Source of the DNA: a virus
Reading direction: 5' to 3' (one strand)
DNA: 53,858 bases
IMG/VR virus record: IMGVR_UViG_3300008113_000007
Span: 64,001 to 117,858 of that record
Positions 23,453 through 30,760 of the stretch are shown in pieces (within the stretch, counting starts at the first letter, position 1; every line of letters begins with the position of its first letter). Made by a program: the position numbers and the translations under genes. The notes under the pieces were generated by a model. That model saw only the letters and a list, made by a program, of their open reading frames with translations. It ran no database searches and was not told the DNA's origin.

Positions 23453-23464
23453 TATATATATTAA
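23453..23464. promoter_or_regulatory. Shared divergent promoter block
   Basis: TATATATATT reads as AATATATA on the minus strand (23462-23455; start codon at 23447) and as TATATATA on the plus strand (start codon at 23483). One palindromic AT block may serve both divergent genes. Confidence 0.5.
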
Positions 23465-23482
23465 AAATCGAAACACGCATTT

Positions 23483-23809
23483 ATGAGGATTAGAAGATTC
23501 AACGAGGCAGAGTCGACTATCATAGACGACGAGAAGCTGACCAAGGTAATCGAGGAACTGGAGGACTTCCTCGCACAGATGAAGGATAGGCAGTCTTCGA
23601 CTGACGAGATAATCAACGTTCTAGATCAATACTCAAATCCATCAAAGAAAGGTAACGACCAGGTAGACGACACTCTGGCGGCTCTTAGGGAGGTCAAGAA
23701 ATCTGTAGACCAGGCAATAGACAAGCTTGACACTGCCCTGCAGAACATGGAGTCTTACAAGGAAGACGGTAGCGAGTTTCTCTACTCAGAAACAAATCCT
23801 AAGACATAG
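23483..23809 (+). CDS. Coiled-coil protein with FNEA leader (108 aa)
   Basis: I do not recognise this protein. The N-terminus MRIRRFNEAESTI contains a possible prohead-protease site (FNE before Ala). The rest is a long amphipathic helix or coiled coil (LTKVIEELEDFLAQMKDRQS; DDTLAALREVKKSVDQAIDK), ending in a short flexible tail. Size, acidity and coiled-coil content would suit a head internal or scaffold-like protein, but this is inference. The next gene starts 12 bases downstream and is probably co-transcribed. Confidence 0.72.
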   Translation: MRIRRFNEAESTIIDDEKLTKVIEELEDFLAQMKDRQSSTDEIINVLDQYSNPSKKGNDQVDDTLAALREVKKSVDQAIDKLDTALQNMESYKEDGSEFLYSETNPKT

Positions 23810-23821
23810 GCTATAAGTCCT

Positions 23822-24049
23822 ATGCAGATTGGTAAAAAGTCACCCGAACACTTAGAGCCTGGATACGTCTGGGCGCCATACGTTCCTATGCAGAAGATGG
23901 TCATTATTCCAGGTAGGCGAATGCGCGCGCTACACGAACTCTGGGGATTTCCGCTAAGCAAGAACGCGGCACCACCGGTCGGCGTTTCCAGCAGGTATTC
24001 TATAAATAAAGTCAACAGCAACTACTACGGCACGATAGAAGTAAAATAA
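23822..24049 (+). CDS. Unknown small protein (75 aa), possible virion protein
   Basis: I do not recognise this protein with certainty. It is proline- and aromatic-rich (EPGYVWAPYVPMQKMVIIPG), basic in the middle (RRMRALHELWG), and ends GVSSRYSINKVNSNYYGTIE followed by VK. The conserved-looking ending and the position after a coiled-coil gene in a late region suggest a small structural protein. The end of the gene lies in a 12-base direct repeat (GAAGTAAAATAA twice, 24037-24060) whose first copy contains the stop codon. A terminator follows. Confidence 0.65.
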   Translation: MQIGKKSPEHLEPGYVWAPYVPMQKMVIIPGRRMRALHELWGFPLSKNAAPPVGVSSRYSINKVNSNYYGTIEVK

Positions 24050-24061
24050 GAAGTAAAATAA

Positions 24062-24095
24062 GAATGCCGACTGAAAAGTCGGCATTCCTTTTATT
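24062..24095. terminator. Terminator between convergent genes
   Basis: GAATGCCGACT / AGTCGGCATTC, an 11-bp perfect stem with a GAAA loop, followed by CCTTTTATTT. Confidence 0.88.
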
Positions 24096-24654
24096 TGTTG
24101 AATCTCAATTTGTAAAGCGTCTTGTAGATGAGTGCGATTACCTCGTCTATTATGTTGTGCATATGAGTGTCCTCTACCTTGATGCACTTCCTCTCTACTT
24201 TGATGAAGTCTGCGAGCTCTCTGAAGTACTCTACGGTATCCTTAGTGTTCGTTGCGCTAGTGTCGATTACATCGTAGTTCTCGATGATGTCGTACTGGCC
24301 TTGGTAAATCTCGATGAGGTCGTCTATGAAACCGAGTATTCCCTCGTAGTATTCGCCTAAGGCAGTGTGCTTGGCGTGCGAACCCATCTCTCCGTTGACT
24401 TGTAGGTGGTAGATGTGTGCCATCTCACGGCTCTCGAAAAGCTTAGAGAAGAACTGAGCAGGGCTAGATTCAGAAGTCGAAACTTCTTTTTCGTCTTTAC
24501 TCACAGGCTCTGGCTGTTTCTCCTTAGTGCCTCCGGAGAGAAGGCCGAGAAGTTCCTCTTTCGACATCTCTTCGTAGTTGGAAGGTAGGTTAGGCTTCAC
24601 CTCATCAGCCTCATTCATCTTCCTTATCTTTTTGATCTCTGTGAATTTCTTCAT
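24091..24654 (-). CDS. Helical, ferritin/Dps-like phage protein with MNEA leader (187 aa)
   Basis: The start at 24654 (MKKFTEIKKIRKMNEADE) is chosen because upstream codons run back through a promoter block. Residues 1-15 form a basic leader ending MNE before Ala, a possible prohead-protease site. A low-complexity linker follows (KEKQPEPVSKDEKEVSTSES). The C-terminal 110 residues are a helical bundle (FESREMAHIYHLQVNGEMGS; HTALGEYYEGILGFIDDLIE) resembling Dps/ferritin helices and, as I recall it, the DUF5856 family of T4-like phages. Metal-binding residues are not certain. A head-packaged DNA-protecting protein is an attractive but unproven idea. A minus-strand promoter block lies at 24676-24685. 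Confidence 0.65.
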   Translation of the reverse strand: MKKFTEIKKIRKMNEADEVKPNLPSNYEEMSKEELLGLLSGGTKEKQPEPVSKDEKEVSTSESSPAQFFSKLFESREMAHIYHLQVNGEMGSHAKHTALGEYYEGILGFIDDLIEIYQGQYDIIENYDVIDTSATNTKDTVEYFRELADFIKVERKCIKVEDTHMHNIIDEVIALIYKTLYKLRFNK

Positions 24655-24675
24655 TTTGTTATCGTTGCATTTTCT

Positions 24676-24685
24676 GTATATATAA
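24676..24685 (-). promoter_or_regulatory. Late-type promoter (minus)
   Basis: Minus-strand TTATATATAC; the predicted leader is about 17 bases to the ATG at 24654. It is a slightly divergent copy of the block. Confidence 0.45.
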
Positions 24686-24710
24686 AATGTCAAATCGCAT
24701 AAAATCGATT

Positions 24711-24720
24711 TAATATATAA
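24711..24720 (+). promoter_or_regulatory. Late-type promoter
   Basis: TAATATATAA; the predicted leader is about 17 bases to the ATG at 24743. Confidence 0.65.
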
Positions 24721-24742
24721 CCTACAAAACATTGTAGAAACT

Positions 24743-24937
24743 ATGAAATACCTGAACAAATATGTAAGGTTCTTCGAGGCCGAGGTGGCGGTGAAGACTA
24801 AGGTCGCCACGCCAGAGACAAAGCCCGCGGATCCAATCCCCGCAACAGGCGTGGACGCTGTCGTGGAGAGACTTTCTGCCATATATAAAAATCTCGACGC
24901 CGAGGGCAAGTCCGAGATTGACTCATATTTCGAATAA
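24743..24937 (+). CDS. Small protein with FFEA leader (64 aa)
   Basis: I do not recognise this protein. It begins MKYLNKYVRFFEAEVAVKTK: a basic/aromatic leader of 12 residues ending FFE before Ala, closely resembling the capsid-targeting peptide of T4 internal proteins. After the leader come a Pro/Thr/Ala linker and a short helix (GVDAVVERLSAIYKNLDAEG). If the leader is cleaved, the mature protein would be about 52 residues, a size like small T4 internal-head proteins. The next gene starts 15 bases downstream and has a similar leader. Confidence 0.7.
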   Translation: MKYLNKYVRFFEAEVAVKTKVATPETKPADPIPATGVDAVVERLSAIYKNLDAEGKSEIDSYFE

Positions 24938-24951
24938 AAACAACGATATAG

Positions 24952-26643
24952 ATGAAAAAGAAAACATTGAAGGATTTCGACCAGTTTTTAGTCGAGGCAA
25001 GCCTGAGAAAGTCGAAGGGACTTCCTTCCGACTTCATGTCGTCAGCTGAGGAAGAGGCCACGAAGAACCTTGGCATCAGAATAGACAGGCAAGGACCAAG
25101 CGACATCGGATCGCTTATGGCACAATCCTCTGCGATGATGAACGAGGGTAGCAAGAAAGAGGTTGAAAAAAGATATAAACAACTTAATGAACTTGCCAAA
25201 GAAGTCATAATGGATGAGTTCGGCTTCGTTCTGAGAGCTTCGGAAAAGCCGGTAGAGCTTGACATCAGACTAGTTAAGAGCGTTATCTCCGAGATGCCCG
25301 AACTCAGACAGAAGTCCGAGGTAGCCGAGGAGGCACCAGAGGCCGAAGAAGAAGTTCAGGAAGAAACACAGGACGAGTTCGCACAAGAGCCTGGACAGTC
25401 CGAGGAAGATCAACCACAGGAACAACAAGAAGAAGATGACTTCTTCAGTTTTTTCGACGATATTGAGACACCAGAAGAGGCCGCTCAATCGGAAGAAGAA
25501 GATGTCGAGACACTTTCAAACAAAGAAGTAAAGCTGGCTATTGACAAGAAGAAGCTCTTGAACACGATAACACAGGGTGCAGGAAAGGCGACCAAAGACA
25601 TAATAAGCCTGTCGGAGACCGCCAAGAATGGCATCGAAAAGATATTCGGCAAAGAGAAGGGCAAGACGATACTGAAATTATGGTGCGACATATCAGACGC
25701 GGCCGACAAGCTAGACTGGATGATACCAATCGGCCAGAAGCAGGCGATGTTCAAAGACGCACCACAGGGAATTGCTGGCGCGGTGAGCGTGAAATGGGAA
25801 TCTCGATCTTACGAGCTAATGAACCTTTCGCTTCTGAAAGAGAACACCGACTACAACAAAATCGTCATCAGGGCCTACGGAACCGACTTTCCTATGCTCA
25901 TACACGAGGCGACCAAAGGAGTTCACATGCTTCTCCTTTCTGCTGCGATCAAGAAGGATCCAGAACTGGCAAAAGAGATAAAAAGGGCAACTTCTTCCTA
26001 CAGGGACGAGGCAGAGGAGTTCAGGTACGGGCCACTCGCCAACCAGCTCTTCTCTGGCTTCGTGAACAACTGCGTAGGTGCGGCGAGGTTCCCGAACGCG
26101 AAGGAAAGGATATTCGGTGCGCTCGCTCTCGACAAAGGAAGAGGCGGTAAGTTCACTGACGAAGAATTTCTCGAGATGACAAAAGAGATGTTCTCATCTT
26201 TTGATAAAACAGAAGAAAATGGCAAGATACGCTTCATCCTGAACAGGCAAAGGTTCTCAGAAACCAGGGCAAAGAGAGAAATTGAGACGATACTCGGAGA
26301 GTTCAACGACATGTGGGAAGAGTACGAGCAGGCATTGAAAGAATGGGAAGAGGATCAGAAGTACGGCACCAGTTCAGGCCAGGCACAGGAAGAGCCTGAG
26401 TCTGAAATAGACAGGCTCGTAAGGCAGACGCTATATACTTCAGATGAACCAGAGGAGGAGGCTCCTAAGAAGAGCTACAAGGACATGACGGCAACCGAGA
26501 TACAGGACGAGATACAGAGGGCAGTCGCCGAAGAGGACTTCGAGCTTGCCGCCTACCTAAAAAACACGTTCTTGAAGGGCGAGGCTAAGAGGGTATGGGA
26601 CATCGAGCTGAAGAGGTTAAACGAATCCAGAGCGAGGAGGTAA
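24952..26643 (+). CDS. Unknown large protein with LVEA leader (563 aa)
   Basis: I do not recognise this protein. It begins MKKKTLKDFDQFLVEASLRK: LVE before Ala fits the T4 gp21 prohead-protease rule (L/I-x-E, then A/S/G) exactly. Residues 120-185 are a Glu/Gln-rich disordered linker (EEAPEAEEEVQEETQDEFAQ). Residues 200-450 look globular, with KWESRSYELMNLSLLKENTD and LIHEATKGVHMLLLSAAIKK; HEATKG recalls short metal-binding helices but no full HExxH is present. The C-terminal region is acidic and helical (DMTATEIQDEIQRAVAEEDF). Size, leader and position make a head-internal or virion-packaged protein plausible. Confidence 0.72.
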   Translation: MKKKTLKDFDQFLVEASLRKSKGLPSDFMSSAEEEATKNLGIRIDRQGPSDIGSLMAQSSAMMNEGSKKEVEKRYKQLNELAKEVIMDEFGFVLRASEKPVELDIRLVKSVISEMPELRQKSEVAEEAPEAEEEVQEETQDEFAQEPGQSEEDQPQEQQEEDDFFSFFDDIETPEEAAQSEEEDVETLSNKEVKLAIDKKKLLNTITQGAGKATKDIISLSETAKNGIEKIFGKEKGKTILKLWCDISDAADKLDWMIPIGQKQAMFKDAPQGIAGAVSVKWESRSYELMNLSLLKENTDYNKIVIRAYGTDFPMLIHEATKGVHMLLLSAAIKKDPELAKEIKRATSSYRDEAEEFRYGPLANQLFSGFVNNCVGAARFPNAKERIFGALALDKGRGGKFTDEEFLEMTKEMFSSFDKTEENGKIRFILNRQRFSETRAKREIETILGEFNDMWEEYEQALKEWEEDQKYGTSSGQAQEEPESEIDRLVRQTLYTSDEPEEEAPKKSYKDMTATEIQDEIQRAVAEEDFELAAYLKNTFLKGEAKRVWDIELKRLNESRARR

Positions 26644-26658
26644 CAACACAAATACAAG

Positions 26659-26685
26659 AAAGGCCAGTTTACACTGGCCTTTCTT
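26659..26685. terminator. Bidirectional terminator containing a stop codon
   Basis: AAAGGCCAGT (26659-26668) pairs with ACTGGCCTTT (26673-26682), loop TTAC. The minus-strand TAA of the RuvC-like gene (26669-26671) is in the loop, so the last codons of that gene form one arm of the hairpin. Confidence 0.88.
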
Positions 26686-27394
26686 CTTTAATGACGTTGT
26701 ATATTAGGAACGCGTCGTTTATGTCCTCGTATGGCTTTGGAATGGTCGAAACGGATAGAAGGTCGTCCTTGACTTGACGGCAGTGTTCGAACCACGGATG
26801 CTCATGTACTTTGTTCTCAACTATCGCCATGAGCATGTCGGTTTTTGTGAAGCTTCCACCTGCAATACCCATGTTGTTCCTCCACTCGTACTTCAACTTC
26901 TTCACCTTCTTGCCGGTCTCTGTCACGATTGGCTCGTATGTGAGCTTGCAAGACTCGAGCTTCAGCGACGCTGGTGAGAGTACGGTTATGTCCTCGGACA
27001 CCCTGTCGAAAAGCTTCTTTCTCAAAAGAGTTGAGAACGTGACGAGGTCGATGATGTCTCCAGCGGAGCTAGAGTAAGAGTAACCCTCAATCCCGACGCG
27101 GGTCGGTAGCGATGTGTCGATTGTTTCTAGTATGTCGGATATTATCAGGTCCGTGATAGCGTCGTAGTCCTTCAGCTTTATAAGCTCACCCTCGGAGTAT
27201 GTCTCGAAAGGCCGGTAGTCTATGAACCTGTACTCGACGTGCTGTTCCGCCATCTTGAACCACTTCTTCATGCCCTTCTTGCCAGCTGCGGAAGATTCCC
27301 TGCAGTAGTTTATCATCCTGGTTCTTTTCGGTGATGCCACGACTAGTGCTGTTGAGATTAGCGACTGGTCCAGCGCGACTATGTTGTATTCCAT
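26669..27394 (-). CDS. RuvC-like nuclease / Holliday junction resolvase (241 aa)
   Basis: This is an RNase H-fold nuclease of the RuvC type, probably resolving branched DNA before packaging, the job of gp49 in T4. The acidic residues are in the expected places: Asp9 in NIVALDQSLIST, Glu103 in VGIEGYSYSS after a hydrophobic strand, and Asp225/Asp228 in YEDINDAFLIYN at the C-terminus. The strand ITVLSPASLKL matches the RuvC strand before its DNA-binding loop. An insertion at about 150-185 (KKVKKLKYEWRNN) is basic and may bind DNA. The gene has a leaderless-spaced promoter block on the minus strand. Confidence 0.82.
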   Translation of the reverse strand: MEYNIVALDQSLISTALVVASPKRTRMINYCRESSAAGKKGMKKWFKMAEQHVEYRFIDYRPFETYSEGELIKLKDYDAITDLIISDILETIDTSLPTRVGIEGYSYSSSAGDIIDLVTFSTLLRKKLFDRVSEDITVLSPASLKLESCKLTYEPIVTETGKKVKKLKYEWRNNMGIAGGSFTKTDMLMAIVENKVHEHPWFEHCRQVKDDLLSVSTIPKPYEDINDAFLIYNVIKEERPV

Positions 27395-27398
27395 TTTT

Positions 27399-27406
27399 TA
27401 TATATC
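27399..27406 (-). promoter_or_regulatory. Late-type promoter with leaderless spacing (minus)
   Basis: Minus-strand GATATATA followed by AAAAATGG; predicted +1 falls on the A of the ATG (27394) or next to it. Confidence 0.6.
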
Positions 27407-27425
27407 AAACACAGCATTTCTCTCG

Positions 27426-27435
27426 TAATATATAG
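27426..27435 (+). promoter_or_regulatory. Late-type promoter with leaderless spacing
   Basis: TAATATATAG is followed after three bases by ATG at 27439; predicted +1 falls on or next to the A of the ATG. Confidence 0.65.
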
Positions 27436-27438
27436 ATA

Positions 27439-27921
27439 ATGAAGTATATAAAAAGTTTCTATACTATGAACGAAAGCATGATTGGTTATAAGAACCGTGT
27501 TGTCGACAATAACGACAAAAAGGTCAAATATGAATTCACGGACGAATACGGCAACGACTTTCTGGTCGTTTTCACCAATGACACCGTTGGTCCCATATCT
27601 AAGCCGATGCTAGGCAAGTCTTACGAGCTTACGTACTTCGTGAAAGACACAGACAGTGGTGATTGGAGCGTAAGCAAGGTCGTGAACACTAATCTGCGCC
27701 TACTTCTCAGGACCATATTGGGTGACATACTTACCGATTTTCTAAATGACCGTCCCTGGGTCAACACAATACGACTGGAAGGTCTAGCCAAAGACGGGGA
27801 GGTGGGCCAGACAAAGAGGACAAAGGTGTACCTCAGGTATTTCGAGAACAACGAAGTCGAAGGATTCAAGCTGGTTCAGGTATCGCTGAACAGGATGAAC
27901 CTCATAAAAATAAGTAGGTGA
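27439..27921 (+). CDS. Unknown protein with MNES leader (160 aa)
   Basis: I do not recognise this protein. It begins MKYIKSFYTMNESMIGYKNR: a basic/aromatic leader of 12 residues ending MNE before Ser, again a possible prohead-protease site. The rest has beta character (VKYEFTDEYGNDFLVVFTND; SYELTYFVKDTDSGDWSVSK), then a helix (LRTILGDILTDFLND) and more strands. There is no catalytic motif. Its TGA stop lies two bases before the ATG of the next gene, so the two are translationally coupled. Confidence 0.72.
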   Translation: MKYIKSFYTMNESMIGYKNRVVDNNDKKVKYEFTDEYGNDFLVVFTNDTVGPISKPMLGKSYELTYFVKDTDSGDWSVSKVVNTNLRLLLRTILGDILTDFLNDRPWVNTIRLEGLAKDGEVGQTKRTKVYLRYFENNEVEGFKLVQVSLNRMNLIKISR

Positions 27922-27923
27922 TT

Positions 27924-28271
27924 ATGAAACCTGAGGTTAGAATTATACAGGCACAGGAAGAGACTGTAGCACCTGCACAGATTAGCAGTTGGGAAGCGGA
28001 GCAGCTGATGCGCAAGTACGGATACTCTACGCAGAACGATGTTCCGGTAGAAGACCAGCCTGCCACTTCCAGCCTGACCTTCGAGGAGATGGTCGCACAG
28101 GAGAACGCAAGGATCAACAACGAGAGGTTGCGACAACAACAGGTTCCGAGGCCTGCATCGTTCGACGGCCGTGGTGGCCTGCACACCGAGACGAGGTACA
28201 GCTCGGACGAGGACACTGGCTTCAGCTTCAACGTTCAGATTACTTCCGACATGCCGATTCCGAGGTATTAA
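27924..28271 (+). CDS. Unknown Gln/Glu-rich protein (115 aa)
   Basis: I do not recognise this protein. The start ATG 27924 (MKPEVRIIQAQEETVAPA) lies two bases after the previous stop; a GTG six bases earlier is possible. The middle is helical and Gln/Arg-rich (MVAQENARINNERLRQQQ). The end, TGFSFNVQITSDMPIPRY, has the look of a conserved C-terminal strand that binds a partner. The gene ends at a terminator before the fibre region. A small structural or assembly role is likely from context only. Confidence 0.68.
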   Translation: MKPEVRIIQAQEETVAPAQISSWEAEQLMRKYGYSTQNDVPVEDQPATSSLTFEEMVAQENARINNERLRQQQVPRPASFDGRGGLHTETRYSSDEDTGFSFNVQITSDMPIPRY

Positions 28272-28295
28272 GGCCTAAAAGGCCTTTGTTGTTTT
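28270..28295 (+). terminator. Rho-independent terminator
   Basis: AAGGCCT (28270-28276) pairs with AGGCCTT (28280-28286), loop AAA, followed by TGTTGTTTT. The stop codon TAA (28269-28271) overlaps the stem. Confidence 0.75.
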
Positions 28296-28304
28296 AATAT
28301 ATAC
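28295..28304 (+). promoter_or_regulatory. Late-type promoter for the main fibre region
   Basis: TAATATATAC; the predicted leader is about 19 bases to the ATG at 28328. Confidence 0.65.
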
Positions 28305-28327
28305 CACCGACAAATGTAATTACATTC

Positions 28328-30742
28328 ATGAGCCAAGTTTTATTCAATAGCTACATCGACATGGTCAACGAGGGCCTTACGCCATCGACAATTGGCTTCA
28401 GTGTCGCCTACGACCTCGACGGAGTACTTAAGCAAAAAGACGAGAACGGTGTTATCACGCCAATAAGTTCCGACTATACGAAGACGTTAGAGAACATACT
28501 TCGAAACGGTAACTACTCCGGTACATATTCGGTTTTGATGGGCACTGGCTCTTACATACAAAACATAAATGGGACAGGACGTGTTACGGTCGGTCAAGGA
28601 AACACAAGCTCGGTCATCATGTCGGTCACCGCCAGCGACATAAACAACCACATAACCAACACTCTGGATTCTGTAGTGATATTAGGATCGAAGTCGAATC
28701 AACGATCAACTGTAGTTGTATCACCGAACACTTTCTCTGCATACGTGGGCACAACGACATACTCGACATTCGTCGAACACGTCGGCAACAGAGTGAGCGT
28801 TGGACACTACGATTCTTTGATAGGAGTTGGTGGTAAGATAAACGTCATCGACTCGGGCAAGACCTACAACGGTGTCGGCTCTCTCAACAAGGCATGGCTT
28901 CACCTGAACACCTACGGTGCATCTACATCATATGGGGTGCAGAACTCTGTGGTGATTGGCGGCCAGTTTTTGACCGCAAGCCGTTCGAACTACGTTTACC
29001 TCGGAAACTGGGTGAACGTAAACAACGCATACACGCTTCCGAACACAGACGGAACGTCGGGCCAGGTTCTTACAACTAACGGCGGCGGAACCGCATCGTG
29101 GGTGACTCTGCCTGCGTCATCAAACAGATTGGACCAGGTACTTACCAACGGTAACTACTCTGGGGCTAACTCGATAATGATGGACACGAACCAGGACGTG
29201 ATACTCGGCACCAGCAGCGTATTGAGGTCGAACAACAGCAACTCGCTCATAAGCCTCGACTACAGCACAGACAGGTTGTTACTTTCCGGCAACGGCGAGA
29301 CTACTACATCTGCTATAATAATAGCGACCAACAGTCAGTCCGTCTACACCGACACATTCAACATGTACATCGGCACCGCATCCAACATAGTTACCAGTAA
29401 TCTGAAGGGTCTCGAGTACGGCGCGGACTACAGTTCGACTTTCACGACAAACTCGCTAATCACGAAATCCTACGTAGACAATAACGCAGGCGGTTACCTT
29501 ACGCACCTAATCGTCTACGTAGACGTCAACCAAGGAAACGACGCAACTGGCCAGCTCAACAAGCCAAACAAGCCATACCAGACAATCGCGGCGGCGATGA
29601 TCGGTCTTACCGCAAGTTCGTACAGTTCATCAGACCGAGGTCTCGTTCACGTAAGGAAAGGAAACTACACTACGAACGTCACGCTCGTCAACAACGTTGA
29701 CTTCTACTGCGAGAACGGCGTTGTTTTCACGCAGAACGGCTTCAGCGACGCTTCAGCCGTGAACTCGAACGTCTACGGAAACGCATCGTTCATAGGAACT
29801 AACTCTAACCTCGTTCCGCTCACAATCGCATACGGCTCAACGGTTAGGTTCGAGTTCGACACTATAGACAACAGGTCATCAATAGGTAGAGTATACGGCA
29901 CCAACGCCAACGTCACGATTTTCGGCAAGCAAATCAAGACACAGGCCTCTGCCGGCTATGGCTTATCCATAGAAGGTTCCGCCAACGTGACAGTAAACGT
30001 GCAGAAGGACATACTCGCCGCTTACTACACGGTGAGGTTCTCGGATGACTACAGCGGCACTTCGTATGTCAGGACACCTTACATTTACTGCAACGGTGAT
30101 TTCGGCCCCAGTGGCTATGTCGTTCCGGACAACGTACGCGCTCTAAGGGTCGGTGATTCTGTGACCGGGAACGTATTCATAGACGCCAACCTTGAGGATC
30201 TTTCGACGACTTACGGCGGCCAGTACCAGAGTGTCGTCTACGTCGGATCCGGAAACACGGTAATAAACGGTAATATAAAATCATTGAGGTCGACCGGTGT
30301 GTACACCACTGGTACTAATGCCGGAAATCTGAGTATAAACGGCGACGTTGTTGCATCCAGAGAAGCGATACTACACGGAAACGTCGGTATGCAAATCAGA
30401 ATAAGAAACTCACGCATCTCAAGTGATGGGCTTGGTGGCTACACGCAGTCAATCTACGTCGGTGCCAACAACTTCACCTTCATAGAGAACTCGACTATAT
30501 ACAACGGCCTAACCGGCTCGGACTTTATAAAGGCGGACGATTGGGACTCTACTATCGGTCTTTACAATGTCAGTGCATACAGTCCTGGTACATTCGGGTC
30601 TTTCATAACGACAAGCTTTGCTGACTACACAATCGGCTTCAGCAACGTCAGGTCCAACAAGGATAACCACGACAACATAGTAGATCTGTTTGATCCTAGC
30701 GGATTCATTTACGATCCATACTTCTTCGTTCCGAAATTCTAA
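28328..30742 (+). CDS. Tail fibre with beta-helix domain (804 aa)
   Basis: This is a virion fibre. The N-terminal part (1-130) carries the adaptor-like MSQVLFNSYIDMVNEGLTPS and the string ILRNGNYSGTYSVLMGTGSY, which recurs as VLTNGNYSGANSIMMDTNQD at about residue 275, so two similar stretches are joined. The second half has the pectin-lyase-type signature VDVNQGNDATGQLNKPNKPY followed by QTIAAAMIGL (about 399-430), the entry to a right-handed beta-helix of the kind used by receptor-binding or glycan-degrading fibres. Several Asn/Gly-rich rungs follow. No catalytic residues can be named. The following gene starts 18 bases downstream. Confidence 0.78.
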   Translation: MSQVLFNSYIDMVNEGLTPSTIGFSVAYDLDGVLKQKDENGVITPISSDYTKTLENILRNGNYSGTYSVLMGTGSYIQNINGTGRVTVGQGNTSSVIMSVTASDINNHITNTLDSVVILGSKSNQRSTVVVSPNTFSAYVGTTTYSTFVEHVGNRVSVGHYDSLIGVGGKINVIDSGKTYNGVGSLNKAWLHLNTYGASTSYGVQNSVVIGGQFLTASRSNYVYLGNWVNVNNAYTLPNTDGTSGQVLTTNGGGTASWVTLPASSNRLDQVLTNGNYSGANSIMMDTNQDVILGTSSVLRSNNSNSLISLDYSTDRLLLSGNGETTTSAIIIATNSQSVYTDTFNMYIGTASNIVTSNLKGLEYGADYSSTFTTNSLITKSYVDNNAGGYLTHLIVYVDVNQGNDATGQLNKPNKPYQTIAAAMIGLTASSYSSSDRGLVHVRKGNYTTNVTLVNNVDFYCENGVVFTQNGFSDASAVNSNVYGNASFIGTNSNLVPLTIAYGSTVRFEFDTIDNRSSIGRVYGTNANVTIFGKQIKTQASAGYGLSIEGSANVTVNVQKDILAAYYTVRFSDDYSGTSYVRTPYIYCNGDFGPSGYVVPDNVRALRVGDSVTGNVFIDANLEDLSTTYGGQYQSVVYVGSGNTVINGNIKSLRSTGVYTTGTNAGNLSINGDVVASREAILHGNVGMQIRIRNSRISSDGLGGYTQSIYVGANNFTFIENSTIYNGLTGSDFIKADDWDSTIGLYNVSAYSPGTFGSFITTSFADYTIGFSNVRSNKDNHDNIVDLFDPSGFIYDPYFFVPKF

Positions 30743-30760
30743 AAATAAAGCTAGCGGCTG

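Noticed and set aside
24037-24060. 12-base tandem repeat GAAGTAAAATAA as a regulatory site
   Set aside because: It is just the end of the gene and its stop codon duplicated once; no further copies are seen.
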